A stretch of DNA of 64,000 bases from Anseranas semipalmata. Taxonomy: Eukaryota > Chordata > Aves > Anseriformes > Anseranatidae. The DNA is taken from NCBI GenBank assembly GCA_013399115.1, contig VXAA01005245.1:295241-359240 (forward strand), written 5' to 3'. The position numbers were made by a program, and so were the translations under genes. Under the pieces are notes generated by a model. The model was not told the DNA's origin and did no database searches. It worked only from the letters and a program-made list of their open reading frames with translations. Shown here in pieces: positions 48,964 through 61,422 of the stretch (position 1 is the first letter of the stretch; each line of letters opens with the position of its first letter).

Positions 48964-49534
48964 TTTACTAGTGGTAAAATAGTTACTGTGATTTTTTTTT
49001 TAACGTTACAAAGGTTCTCAAAATGTTAACCTAAGCATCCAAATACCAGACGCCATTCTTCATTACAGATGTACTGATGCATAATTTTGGCTCAAACCTT
49101 TCTAATGACAAAGGGATTTCCTTAAATACTGGCTAATCACTATATACAGAGTTTAGTGAACTTCAAATGTTTCCTAAACTGGAAACAGTTTAGCGTGAAA
49201 AAAAGTAGCTAACATATAACGGTTTATTATGATATGCACACAAACATTGAGACAGGCTATTTCAGGGGCAAACAGAGGTTTACATTGTGTGTATATTCAG
49301 CCTGTGTCCTATCCTATCTATCTCACTCTCACATGATTATTAAACAAGATATTCATTCAGGTCCCCAGAGTGCATGTTCTATATTTATCAGTAGCTTGTG
49401 GTTGGCTTCTGGTTAAGGGCTACACATGTTGTGCCTTAAGTGCTGGCTAATATTGTTTTAACTCAGAGTTTTAAAGGTTTGACACAATGCACTACACCTA
49501 AAGTGAAGAAAACACATTGAATTGTAAACCCCTC

Positions 49535-50114
49535 TGTTGTGGTTTAGCCAAGTACCACACAGCCGCTCGCTTACTCTCCCCAGGTGGGATTAGGGAGAGA
49601 ATCAGAGAGGTAGAAGTGTGAGAACTCATGGGCTGAGATAAAGACAGTTTACCAGGTAAAGCAAAAGCCACGCATTAGCAAAGCAGAACAAGGAATTTAT
49701 TTGCTGCTTCCCATCAACAGGCAGATGTTCAGCCACTTCCAGGAAACCAGGGCTCATCATACGTGACAGTTTGTTGGGAAGACAAACGCCATCACTCCGA
49801 ACATCCCCCCTTCCTTCTTCTTTCCCCCAGCTTTTACTGCTGAGCATGACGCCACGTGGTATGGGACAACCCTTTGGTCAGCCTGGGTCAGCTGTCCTGG
49901 CTGTGTCCCCTCCCAGTTCCTGGTGCACCCCCAGCCTCCTTGCTGGCAGGGCAGCACGAGAAGCAGAAAAGTCCTTGGCTCTATGCAAATGCTGCTCTGC
50001 AACAACTAAAAACGTTGGTGTGTTATCACCACTATTTTCATCAAAAATCCAAAACACAGCATTGTGTGAGCCTTTACAAAGAAAATTAACTCTATCCCAG
50101 CCAAAACCATAACA
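49535..50114 (-). mobile_element. Solo LTR of an avian ERVL-like retrovirus (copy B)
   Basis: A 580-bp LTR in minus orientation. On plus it begins TGTTGTGGTTTAGCCAAGTA (complement of the LTR 3' end) and ends CAGCCAAAACCATAACA (complement of the 5' end). On its own strand the order is: U3 with GGCTGGGATAGAGTTAATTT, CACGTGGCGTCATGC and a TATA-like AGTAAAAGC; then AATAAA near 49700 as the likely polyadenylation signal; then the terminal CCACAACA. Flanking 5-mers are CCCTC and CCTGC, matching at only three of five positions, so the target duplication is decayed or absent. A CR1 tail starts within about 5 bases of its right edge. It shares the middle block with copy C but not with A. No viral genes are present. 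Confidence 0.92.
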
Positions 50115-50119
50115 CCTGC

Positions 50120-50579
50120 ATTCCAGAGAAGGGCCACGAATCTGAGGGCTAGAGCACCTTTCATATGAAGACAGGCTGAGAAAGTTGGGATTATTCAGCC
50201 TAGAGAAGAGAAGGCACCAGGGAGACCTTATAGCAGTCTTCCAGTACCTAAAGGGGGCCTATGGGAAAGCTGGAGAGGGACTCTTTGTCAGGGAGTGTAG
50301 TGATAGGACAAGAAGTAATATTTTTAAACTAAAAAAAGGGTTGATTTAGATTAGATATTAGGAAGAAATTCTTCACTATGAGGGTGGTGAGGCACTGGAA
50401 CAGGTTGCCCAGAGAAGCTGTGGATGCCCCATCCCTGGAAGTGTTCAAGGCCAGCTTGGATGGGGCTTTGGGCAACCTGGTCTAGTGGGAGGTGTCCCTG
50501 CCCGTGGCAGAGGGTTTGGAACTAGATGGTCTTTAAGGTCCCTTCCAACCCAAACCATTCTATGATTCATTCTATGATT
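50120..50579 (+). mobile_element. CR1 LINE 3' fragment abutting LTR B
   Basis: Plus-strand CR1 tail starting at TTCCAGAGAAGGGCCACGAA, then AGAGCACCTTTCATATGAAG and TTCAGCCTAGAGAAGAGAAG, the GGGGGCCTATGGGAAAGCTG block, GGCACTGGAACAGGTTGCCC, and a good terminus ATTCTATGATTCATTCTATG. It is 5'-truncated at the VQRRATK region. Its last 300 bases closely match the copy at 7953-8268, including the unusual AATATTTTTAAACTAAAAAA insert-like stretch, with better preserved ends. The left edge coincides with LTR B, so one of the two elements landed at or truncated the other. Confidence 0.95.
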
Positions 50580-52762
50580 GAAATCCATCAAGGCATAAGC
50601 AATGCCAGGGTTATATGTTGTTGTACATTGTACATGCAATGCCAGTAAACAGAGAAATTGTCAGACAGTGAAGAGACCCTGAACTGCTATTGTTGGATAA
50701 ATAGCTATATTTTTAAAATATGACATTGCAAAAACCTGCTGGGATTTATTTTTGTTGTTATTTTTTTTCTTTTTATGGGGAAGTCTCATTTACAATGACT
50801 ATTCAGAGCTGTTAGCAATCTTCAGTTCATTTTAGTTGTTTGTACATTAACCCTGAATCAACACATCCAGCAGAGAGATAAAATGTGTTCCTGTATTCAA
50901 AGCAAATGTAAAAAAATCTCTTAGATTTCTAGTGTGCATTGGAATAATTAAAAAGGAAGTGGAGTAAAGTACTTAAGGTGCATTCTAATTAAATTGGCAT
51001 TTAGGCATCACCTCACTTCTGCCAAGATTAATGCATTCCAAAATCTCCTTTTTAATCTTCAGAGTAGCATACGATTTTGCCCTATATCTGATTTTGTAAA
51101 TAAACCATTTAAATCTATTTTGGTACAAAATTAATCATCAACAGCCTCTTGTTCTTTCAAGAATAATGACAACATGTGCCTTCTGCTAGAAGACCATTGA
51201 GCAAAAACAATCAAATCAAAAACAATTCTAAACTTTATTTAGAAGTTAAAGGCTTCAGAAAGTTTGTCTCCTGATTTCAAAACAACTGTATGATTTTTTT
51301 TCCATAAACTCTTTCCAATTGCCCATACATTTCCCTTCCATAGTCCTTTTCCCAGTTTCCTATAGTTTACAAAGAATAAGATTTTTTGTTATTACACGAT
51401 AAAGAACTCTACTTTGACCACAGTCAGCAACAGAATATTCTGAAATCTGAATTAAATGCTGAACTGAAACCTCCCCACCATCACTTTGACACTAGTGTTA
51501 GCTTTTTTTTACACAGAAGTTAATCAGAGCAACGGATGGGTAAGGGTTTGTATCAGCCCACTTAAGTGTAGAATGGACCTTGACCAAAGTCATAGTAGGA
51601 ATCACTGACAGTGATGGGAAGAACGCTGTTTCATGTAAATATTAGTACAAACTAAACAAAACAATTCTTGTTGTACAGTGTTTTGTTGAATCTACGTGAC
51701 CCTTACTTTGTGAAAATGTTAGAAGAGGCAGAAAATCTAATTCCTTAATCTTTGGATTTAAGGGGAGAGAGAGAGAGAGAGGAATAAAATCTATAAAAAG
51801 GAGTTCAAATAAAATGATAATTCTGATGCCATTAGCAGCTCAATGTACTGCTAAGGCACAATCCCTTGGCTTCTAGAAGTATCTTTTGAAAACTATGACT
51901 CAAAATCAGAATCTTTTCCTGCTGCATTAATGTGGAGGAAGGCTAAGAAAATCATTCATTTGCTAGTTTTCTTTTGCAAAGTACAAACATTATTTCTACA
52001 AGTAGAAACAGATGCACACAGATTAAGGTGTAAAGAAAACCAGCTTTATTCCATTATTTTTATACCATAAAAATATACCTCCTATCCAAGTCAAAAATGT
52101 GCATTTCTTATAACCTTTGCTTTTTGAGACCCATCTTCCACCAATGAAGTCAAGAGGACTTAAATTCACTGATTTTTATGGGACAGAATCAGATCCAAGG
52201 ATCTAATTCTACTAATCTCCTGTCCTCTGTACACATGTGACTGAATCTGCTTCTTTTTGTTGTTTTACTACAAATTCCTACTCCTGTCAATTTTCGTCTT
52301 TGTTTTCTTAGTCTCTCATACTGAGCATGCATATTTACTCTGTACAAACCATTTGGAGTTTTCTAGAATAGTCTCATTTTGCTATTCATTCTCTAACCTC
52401 AATTTATCATCAAGTAATTAGTCCACGCATTTCCGCTTCCACATCATGAATGCATTAAAGAATGGCCTAATGTAACTATCTGCTATATCCCAATAAATAT
52501 CTCCTTGGAATGTGATACTGTTGTCTTTTCTACCATCTTCACTTTTTAGTCGTTATAACGTTCTCTCTGATATTTCAAATTAAAAAATCAGAGAAAATAG
52601 TTATCTGAGATCCAAATGTGTGTCTAGATGCTCACTTAACTATCTGGAACTGCTTTGTTTCACTTAATTTCCAGAACTGTTTTCTTTCATATACTAGGTC
52701 TTTTATTCAACTAAAAATGCTGAGCAACTGATGAGATCTTTCCATAAGGCCATTTTACTTAC
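50580..52762. other. AT-rich non-coding DNA
   Basis: No gene or transposon recognised. A short (GA)n occurs at about 51766-51781. The right end carries a long pyrimidine tract ending in TTTCTTGTAG (about 52761-52788), which looks like a plus-strand splice acceptor but leads into no open frame of note (ATG, TAC, CAG, TAT, then TGA). Confidence 0.55.
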
Positions 52763-53106
52763 TTTTTTCTGCTTCTGCTTTCTTGTAGATGTACCAGTAT
52801 TGACAGGCTACCTGTAAGATCAATAAAATCTGTGAAAAAATTCCACAGTTCATGGATTAGCTTTTCTTTGTTTAATGTTTTCTCCATTATTTTAGTAGTG
52901 AAAGAAGTATATACTAAAAAGACCATCGTGCAATCTTTCTTGTTAAAATTAGTAGAGTTTTTGCTTTTTTCTTCCCACTCTTTTAATAGCTTCCCAGTAC
53001 TTACAAATTCTTCAAGAATAAATATCAGGGATATAGATTTGGCCAATTCATTTACTAATACTTGTAATTCTTTGAAACGTGTCATTGCTGAATGACTGAT
53101 CACGTG
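52763..53106 (-). pseudogene. Unidentified open frame with splice-like borders
   Basis: On the minus strand a 114-codon frame reads HVISHSAMTRFKELQVLVNE, and later KLLKEWEEKSKNSTNF and LIHELWNFFTDFIDLTGSL, to a stop at 52759. It has no proline, one Tyr, two Trp and many Glu/Lys/Leu, consistent with a helical protein and less A/T-driven than neighbouring chance frames. It is preceded on its strand by TTTCTGTTTAAG (acceptor-like) and followed by GTAAGT (donor-like, 52762-52757), giving a possible 344-nt internal exon entering in phase 0 and leaving in phase 2. I recognise no family. Against it: a stop lies just upstream, the plus strand is also open for 87 codons here, no partner exon was found, and one frame this long is expected by chance in 64 kb. 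It may be an exon of an unknown gene, a decayed exon or noise. Confidence 0.25.
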
Positions 53107-56100
53107 CTTAAACAGAAATTTTCAGATGGAAAATGAATTAAACTCTGCTAGTAAAGTAAACATTGCAGAAAAGAGCTTAAGTTTGAAACCTAGGAGAGAA
53201 GCTTAGAGAAAACTGAAATAGTATGCAATAAAACAATTTCAAGCAGGTTGTTAATCATGTGAAAAATAAAAAAATATAAAAGCATGTTAAAGCTTGATTG
53301 TAAAATATTAATGTTCTTAACATACATAAAACTTAACTTATGCCCTTAGGTGATATCATTCATTCTTGAGGGTGATAAAAAACTCATTTGTAAATGACTA
53401 TTTTATGAAGACTGGAAAATATAATCCCTCCCCCAAAAAGAAACCCAAGTAAACTACTGATGCTTTGTTGATGCTCAAGATTTAATGAAAACATAAAACA
53501 TTTTTTGTGTTTATTAAGTGTACATGTATCAAAAAAAAAAATGTTTCATTTCATTCTCATCCTTCCTTGTGCCTTGTTGACAAGGCAAATGCAAACATAG
53601 CTGCTCTTTTCCCATCTATTGTCAAATCAGCAGTTTGTGTATCTTCTTGAAGTGCCACAGGAATGCCCAGAATGTCTTTGCCTCCCTAGGCCAATCCCCT
53701 CCTTTCTTCTAAGGCATACTAATTTCAGCTCCATCACATCATAGCCCTATGTCATCCACTCTCTGACGAGGAAACTACCTTTTAACTGGCCTAAAAACAG
53801 ATTCATGTTTAAAATATTAAGCATAAATGGAGCAATGCCTTAATTATGTCTGTCAGTTAAAACCATGTAAGTATAACCATGTTATCAAAGAACGTTTCAG
53901 CAGTACCATTTGTTTGTTTTTCAAACATGAACCATAAACAAGATTTGCAGATCAAGCAAGGAAATGTACTGATTACAAGTTAGGTGAGTCTGGCAAACTT
54001 TGGAGTTTGGAAGCTAATGCTGCTGTTTATATGTAGCTTCTGCTTCCTTCTTTATCTATCTGTGAAAGATTTGTGATGTTATTAGCTGTCTGCCAAGAGT
54101 ATTTGTGAAGCAAGCCAGGCATCATAACTTTACTTTCTGGAGCACCAGGAAGTGTGTGATCCAAGTAGGCACAAATGTTGCCAATGCTTTTGATCCCTAC
54201 AGAACAATAAACAAACTTCCCCTGTCCATGAAAAGGGGCTGGGCAGTAGCCCTGTTCATCTCAGGATGTAAGAAGGGGTCTTTAGTGACCCAATCTCAGA
54301 GATTTAGACAAAATGTTGCAGATCTTCCCATGGTGGACAAATGTAGTACAAGTGATTATTGCATAAATATACAAGGCTTCTTGTTTTGTGCCCATATATA
54401 AGAGCATCTTGCAAACCAACCTTTATTATTTTAAAAAGTATTTGAGACTTACAGTTCAAAAATCGCTTCATGTAGTATGTCTTATACAATTTTATAAAAA
54501 TGCTTTTGTTTTGCTTTACTTCCAGGGTATCGGAGAGATTCTGGCAAATGCAGGTTCAGCCCCTATCCCTTACCTGAACTTTAACTGCTCAAAGTATGGC
54601 ACAAAAATGCTTCTTTTCCTAGTGGCCCAGTATTTATGATATTATATATCATTCCTCTTTAAAAATATACATGGTTTCTAACAAGCAGAAAAAAATTCTG
54701 TTATTGAAATGGCATCATTTTTTTTCCAGCCTTGTGACTATCTGCAAGATTACAGTGCCATAATCATACTAGGTTGATATTTTCTGAACTCTATTTCCAT
54801 CAATCCTGTCAAACAAGGAGTAGTTCAAAGTACATGTTATCATACTGTTGAGTTTTCCATGACTGAACACATTTCAGTTTCTTTCATACCCAGAAGAGGC
54901 CATTGGTTCACCAATAATTGAAATACCAGTAATTCTCATCTGTTTGCCAATCTGCAAACTAAACAGAAGCTTAACCTCTTTGCTGTTATGCCAGTCTGTT
55001 GACATTTTTGCAGCAATGTAAACCGTGATGTCAACTGGCCAGGATTCACCCACTGGAAAGAGGTTGAGCCTAACATTATTTTCTGCTTCTGGCAGCAGAG
55101 CAGGCTTTTAATATCTTTAGTTTGGGGATAGAAAGGAAAAAAAAAATGTGTGTATGTGAGGGGGGAATTCTTAGCTCCCAGCAGCATGTTATCAAAATCA
55201 AGTTTACATATAGTATATATAATACATACATAAAATCAAATGTGTTTGGCAGTCAACACACATGACTCAGCACTCTCCTCTCCCAGGTGCATGTCCCTCC
55301 AACATCCTGGGACTTCTGGATTCATACGTGCATTCTGTTGTACCTCCAGGATGCATTATCACCCCTTAAAGGGAACAATTTTCACTCCTAATGATGCCAA
55401 CAAAACAAAATAATTCCTTAGGCAACAGTTCTGGAGACAGCCTTCCAGCACTGAAGGAAAACACTGTTGTTTTGAGAGCTGATAGCATGTAAATGTTGCC
55501 TCTCTACTCCCTTACCACCATCCCATCATCCTTTTTGAGGATCGTTTCTCCACAGCTCAAACCAGTCCAAACTAAACTTCTAAATCAGTTCTGCAAAAAC
55601 AAATTTCATTTCAGCTAGATAATTCAATTTCATTTGTTGTAGAATTAATTACATTTTAAGTTCTACTGTACACAGCTCCCTAGATCCAGTAGCTGATCCA
55701 GTAGATGTTGATTGAAACAGCTCTGAGCAGACTGAGTTATCACAGTGCTGAAGGAAAACACTAAAACTAGAAATCTGACTGTAGTGTAGTATACAGCTGT
55801 GCTAAAATTGGTAGTTAACCTGGTCTTAATGACAAAGGAATATTTGCTTGCATTGCCAGTATCTAAAAAAATATTTTTCTAAACCAATTCAATCACTGCC
55901 CTTTTAAAAATGCTTTCAAAAGATATGTGGATTGGGGTGGTCTTTCTTGAGTATAGGTGTCCTATTTATATAGAAGTGGGATGAAGTACTTCAGTAAATA
56001 TAACAGTGACAGACGCATGTCACTTGAAATAGACAATAGATATATTTCAAAAATCTAGTCCTTAGCTCAAATCTACCGTTTTATCTCCAAAAAGTTTACT

Positions 56101-57460
56101 AGTACCACAGCAGGACAAAACCCTTTCCATGAAAAACAGAGAAATAAAAATATCCTGCAGACTCCTCTAACAGACTCTGAAACATAAAGATGACATGTTT
56201 CAAATTATTTTTCAATACATCCTGTATACAAGATATTCAATCCTGCCATAAAGCAGAAGGTGTTATTATTATCTTATATTTTCATAATTATAATCATAAA
56301 CATTACAGAATTTTATAATTAATAAACATGGTAGCCTATATTTTATAATTCATGCATTTATTTTTTACTATTATCCAAAGACAAATTAATGCATATGGGA
56401 AAATATTTCAAAATATGTAGGGGTTTTAGATTTACTGCCTATCAAAACTTGGTATTTCAATCTTCCCAAAATAGCTTTAATATTCTAGGAGCTCAATTCA
56501 GTCCTGAAACATATCAGATCTCATTTTTTAGCAATTGCTAAAAATATGAATAAAGAAAACATTAAAAATTGTGTTCTCAATTCAAGTCAATGTCATAAAA
56601 ATTATATTTGTTAGGACAAAAGAAAAAAAATCCAATCCCTTTAGCAAAATATAGCATATCTTGTTCTTTTAAACAGAATAAAATCATTTTTATTTATTTT
56701 CTATAAATAGTATCCAAACTGGAATGAAATATTATGAGCTATGCCTGTACTAGTATAAACTATGTTTTCAAATACACCTAGTCAAAATTTCTTTTACAGG
56801 GAAGCAAATTAGACAGGTACAGCACACCAAATGAGCTGAACTTTGTCCTCAAAGAAAATTGGTTTTTCCTTTTCAATTTCATTTCAAAGAGGTCTGACAA
56901 CTGTCGCTTTGAACAAACTTTAACAGCACAATATCCTTTGTGCAAGTTTCCCCCTGTCAGCTTTTCCATTCCAGCAGGAACTTAGAACAAAGTGTATGCT
57001 GCCCTTTGAGTTGAGAACTTCATCAGTTGAATGAACACTGGTATAGTGCAGTGAAATTGAGGGCATACTCTCTCTGTGAGTCTGAACAGTGCACTCTCTC
57101 AACAAATAAAACTTCTCTATTTTTTTTACAAGGATAAACTAGCCATCCATGCCTCCTCACTTCTTTCCAGTTCTCCTGTGCTTACTGAAAATGAAAATCC
57201 ATTTGAAAATCCACCTGTTCAAACCTAGGCAGGGTAGCAAACAATTTCATTTCAATTTTCATATGTAGAATCCAAGGAATTAATCTTCATTTATGCATTC
57301 TCAGTGTTTCTAAAATCTACTGCCTACAAAGGTCTTTTATTTCTCTTCTTAAGAAAGCCCTTAAATTTGCTTTAAAAAAAATGAAAAGAAAAATTGTAGA
57401 AAATTTAGAATATCTCTTAGGTGTGATTCCAATAATTCAATTCAGGAGATTGATCATGTT
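53107..57460. other. AT-rich non-coding DNA
   Basis: No gene or transposon recognised. A 98-codon plus frame (54105-54401) and an 83-codon minus frame (54936-55187) have no motif. A 12-bp near-exact tandem repeat GATCCAGTAGCT/GATCCAGTAGAT lies at 55683-55706. The part 56240-56400 is extremely A/T-rich. Confidence 0.6.
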
Positions 57461-57465
57461 CACAT
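57461..57465. repeat. Target-site duplication of LTR C, left copy
   Basis: CACAT, immediately left of the LTR terminus TGTTCTGG; identical to 58026-58030. A 5-bp duplication is typical of ERVL-class integration. Confidence 0.88.
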
Positions 57466-58025
57466 TGTTCTGGTTTAGCCCCAGCAGGCAGCTAAGTACC
57501 ACACAGCTGCTCGCTCACTGCTGTACCACTCACCTGCTCCCCAGGTGGAATGGGGGAACTCATGGGTTGAAATGGAGACAGTTAACTAGGTAAAGCAAAA
57601 GCCATGCACAAGCAAAGCAAAACAAGGAATTCATTCGCTGCTTCTCATCAACAGGCAGATAGATGTTCAGCCATTTCCAGGAAAGCAGGGCTCATGACAG
57701 TTTCTTGGGAAGACAAACGCCATCACTCCAAACATTCCCCTTTCCTTCTTCTTTCCCCCTACTCTTATTGGCGAGCATGATGCCATATAGTACGGGACAT
57801 CCCACAGCCTGGGTCAGCTGTCCTGGCTGTGACCCCTCCCAGGTCCTTGTGCACCTCCAGCCTCCCCACTGGCAGGGCAGCATGAGAAGCAGAAAAGGCC
57901 CTGTCCCTGTGTAAGCGCTGCTCTGCAACTAAAAACATTGGTGTGTTATCACCACTATTTTCATCAAAAATCCTGTGTAAACCTTTATGAAGAAAATTAA
58001 CACTACCCCAGCCAAAACCATGACA
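57466..58025 (-). mobile_element. Solo LTR of an avian ERVL-like retrovirus (copy C)
   Basis: A 560-bp LTR in minus orientation. On plus it begins TGTTCTGGTTTAGCCCCAGC and ends CCAGCCAAAACCATGACA. It is flanked by the perfect 5-bp duplication CACAT, which fixes both boundaries and shows a single unrearranged integration followed by LTR-LTR recombination (no internal region remains). It matches copy B along its length, including the block with GGAAGACAAACGCCATCACT, but its AATAAA-equivalent has changed (GAATTCATTCGC on plus where B has GAATTTATTTGC) and the CACGTG motif is lost. Open frames inside it are not viral genes. Confidence 0.95.
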
Positions 58026-58030
58026 CACAT
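58026..58030. repeat. Target-site duplication of LTR C, right copy
   Basis: CACAT, immediately right of the terminus CATGACA; identical to 57461-57465. Confidence 0.88.
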
Positions 58031-58530
58031 AGTGAAATTGTGTCATTCACATCAGACTAAGACCAATGCTGTTGCATATTCTTGAAGAGCAGCACTCCCT
58101 TTTTCAGGAATGCTTACTTACAGAGTGTTTGAGACTGCTGCGTATAAGCACTCCTGTGTAGTTGACTCTTAGTGATCTCTTTAAGTGAAACCCAGGAAGC
58201 AATTTTACAATATCTCCTCTGGCTCTCTTTCTATATACTAATCTAACATAATAGGCGCATAATGTTGGTTGAAAAGCTTCATTAGTAAAAAGGAAACTCA
58301 CAGAAAAGCATTGTTTATGTGACCCCGTCCTGAGCTGATCTGCATTCATGAGAGCTGTCTAAACAAATAAAATACAGAAAAACAAACAAACAAAAAAGCA
58401 AACAAGCAAATAAATAGGAGATAGTAAATTAGTACAGGTGACTTCTCTGACACAGGTTTAGTGCATCCAGCACTGTCTTTCAATCAAAATTTACAAAGCT
58501 CGTTGGTTCACTAATTTTAACCACTAGCAA
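58031..58530. other. AT-rich non-coding DNA with CAAA tract
   Basis: No gene recognised. A degenerate AAAC/AAAT tract (AAACAAACAAACAAAAAAGC and so on) lies at about 58378-58415. An 81-codon minus frame has no motif. Confidence 0.6.
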
Positions 58531-58706
58531 AGGCTGCCAAGACAGGGTGTTGAATTTCCATCTGTGGAGATACTCAAAAAGTCGTGGTCTGGGCATGGTC
58601 CAGGACATGGCTGGGCAACCTGCTCTAGGTGACCCTACTTGAGCAGGAGGGTTGGACTAGATGACCTCCAGAGGTCCCTTCCAATCTCAGCCATTCTATG
58701 ATTCTG
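58531..58706 (+). mobile_element. CR1 LINE 3' tail, short
   Basis: The last 175 bases of a plus-strand CR1: a decayed AGGCTGCCAAGACAGGGTGT block, CATCTGTGGAGATACTCAAA, GGCTGGGCAACCTGCTCTAG, GGGTTGGACTAGATGACCTC, CAGAGGTCCCTTCCAATC and a terminus CCATTCTATGATTCTG. Severe 5' truncation is typical for the family. Its 3' UTR is of a different subfamily from the 50.1 kb copy. Confidence 0.95.
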
Positions 58707-61422
58707 GGGAAAAAGATGAATTTTAGTCTGTTTTTCTTTGTGCTGTTTACTGTACAAATCTAAAACTGTGAAATGTGCTATTCTTTGCCTTTTATTGCCT
58801 GCTGATTTTTTTCACTTTTTTTCCTACTCCATTAGTACTTAAATATAAGTGTCAAACATGCATGTAGAGAAAACTTGAGTGCAGAGTGGGTAAGGTTACC
58901 AAAGAAATCCATGCCTAATTTAATTACAGCCTTTTGATTATCTTGATTTTTTGATTAAGCAGTTGAGAAATCAGCTCAAATATGGAACAAGCTAACCAGG
59001 ACATAGAGTATAAATTTTGTTTAAAAGTTCTAAGAACTCTAATTAACCAATTTAGACTGCCTACCTGATAAAGAATCTAAATTAGGATCATAGAAATTCA
59101 TGTTTATTGATAAGATAAAATATTTGTAACATAGAAAGCAAAATTAACATAAATATTAGCCAGATTCTAATAAGAACAACAACAACAAAAATACTGATGG
59201 AAAATCTAATGGTCTAGTCATTGTAACTGAATGAATTTGTGACATTGCAAAAGGGATGCCCAGGTGTTCTTAGTCTTTTTGTAACTGTCAAACTGAAACA
59301 TGGGATTTGGTGCACTGTAACGGCAAGTTCTTGAAACCCCTATGTATGGCCTGTGTGTTATCTATAGATAACTTATAGTAACTATATAACAGTACACCTA
59401 TGTACGCATGTTTTTTTGTTTTTTGTTTTTAATGAAAATACATCTTTTGTGCTATCACTGTCATTGGGAAGAAAGTGTATCTCAAAATCTACATTGTGAA
59501 TTTTTACTTACAGTTGTTCCATGTCAAATTCTATTTGAGAAGAAGTGAACAATGGTCTTTTCTGTGAGGTCCAATTTACTCCATAAAGGTTTGGTGGCAT
59601 TTAGCTTTGGAATTTTATGCTTTGGTTTATGCTACTGTGAACCAGTATTCCTGGTAGTCTTGTTTGCCTTAAATGATACACCTTTGCATTCTGGCAGAAA
59701 TTTTTGTGAGTGGTAATTAAATGTGCTTGTTGCAGTATGCTCAACCTCCAGGATTCCAATAGTATAAGTGAAACCTCCTTGAATATTATACTTGAAATAA
59801 CACCACCATTCTACTCTATTGCATGATCATTTCAGATCCCTAATCTGTATTTGCATGTATAGATATACATTTGCATATTTCAGAATGAACATCAAAACAG
59901 ATGAAAAAGTATGAATACAGAAAAATGTAAATTTACCTACATATTTCTTCTGATTTGGAGATCCTCTTAACCTTGGTGGCACATACTTTTTATTATTTAT
60001 TTTTATATTATGTAGACGTAATTTTTATATTATATGCACTCCTCAGTGTCCTCCATTTCCTTGTACACTCAGTTCTGTCACCTATTTCACACTTTCTTGT
60101 CTCAAATAATAAAAGGATTTTCCATTGCCCCTAAGACTAAAAATGAAAATCCACCTTGCAGTTGTTCCTTCACTTCTTGATGCTACCTCATGACTTTTTT
60201 ATTCTCTTCTGTGGCTGTAGAGGTCCCATGCTCAGCAAGAACTTAAAAATGATGATGCTGTACACATACAAATTTGTCCATGCTAAAGAAGTGTACCGGC
60301 ATGAAATTTTGTTATTCTTAAGCTTCTTATATGCATGCAGATCCTTAAAAATATCCCAGTACAATATAATCATGAGAACATAGACATGCTTATGCCCTAT
60401 AATCTCTGACTACTTTAAATTCCAAACCTAAGAACGTCTAACAAGTATTGCAGAGCTACTGGAAACTTGAGAAATAACATTGGGAAAAGGTCACAAAAAT
60501 GACTTAAGAAAAAAGGAAAATAAGAGTGTAGGGCCATTTGAAGCTAGTATAAAAAGCTAAAAATTGGTTCTGTTCTTTGTGTGTGATTTATAGATAGATT
60601 CTACTTAGAAAAGAAAGTTGCATCAGGAGAGGGATTGGGGAGGGATGAAGCTAGTTTCCTTATTTTTGTTCATGTCTATTTTTCATTTTTGTACTATATT
60701 TCTGCAGTGGTCATTTATTAGCATTTATATAGCTTGCTGTTTCAAGACATCTTTTGTGGTTAGAGTCATTGGATTTAACAAGAGCTAGGCTATTTCGTGC
60801 TTTGAATTCTTCCATTAAGTAAACCTAGAGTTTTGTTTGAAATGTGAAACAAGTAGAAAATAGTCTGAAATGCAATCTGAAATTAAAAGAAGCATTTGCC
60901 TTATGTCTGCAGTGTGCTTAAAGAATGCATTAAATGTCAGTAAGAAAAGAGAAATAACTGAGGTATTTCCCTGAAATTGTGCCACCACCAAAATACTAAA
61001 AAAGGCCGTATGATTTAAAATAACATAAAACCATACAGTGTATTCAAATTCTTTCCTAGCTTTAATTTAATAACAGGCTTCAGTAAGAGTCAGGCAGTAA
61101 TAATAATGATTCAGAGTGATTGACCTGTTTCACAACCAAAGTAAAAATGTTTATTGATAGAACAGACACATCAGAAAATAATGATTCTTGTGGCAAAAGG
61201 AAACTTCTGATTAGGATGACCGCTTCTTTTTGTGATATATATTCCATTCCAATTTGTACAACAAGACTGAAAGATTTGGCCCTTCAGCAAGGGTTGTATT
61301 ATTGATGGTAATCCACTTATATTTCAGTTTAGATTGTTTGTGTATTCTACCTATATTTATACTCCTTCATAATTTGATAGTGTAGCATAGCAGTGCAACA
61401 CTAATTGTATTATGGTCAAAGG
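58707..61422. other. AT-rich non-coding DNA
   Basis: No gene, RNA or transposon recognised. Small T/G tract near 59411-59433 and AT-rich tracts near 59990-60030. Open frames of 61-75 codons lack motifs. Confidence 0.6.

Larger units (their letters stand above)
43051..49534. other. AT-rich non-coding DNA between LTR copies
   Basis: About 6.5 kb without recognisable genes. Contains an ambiguous base (45328), a duplicated T/GT microsatellite (45547-45617) and a (GTTT)n tract (48941-48963). Open frames of 60-82 codons have no motif. Confidence 0.6.

Noticed and set aside
49771..50112. 113-codon and shorter plus frames with matching minus frames in LTR B
   Set aside because: Composition of the LTR U3 region opens frames on both strands; no gag, pol or env similarity.
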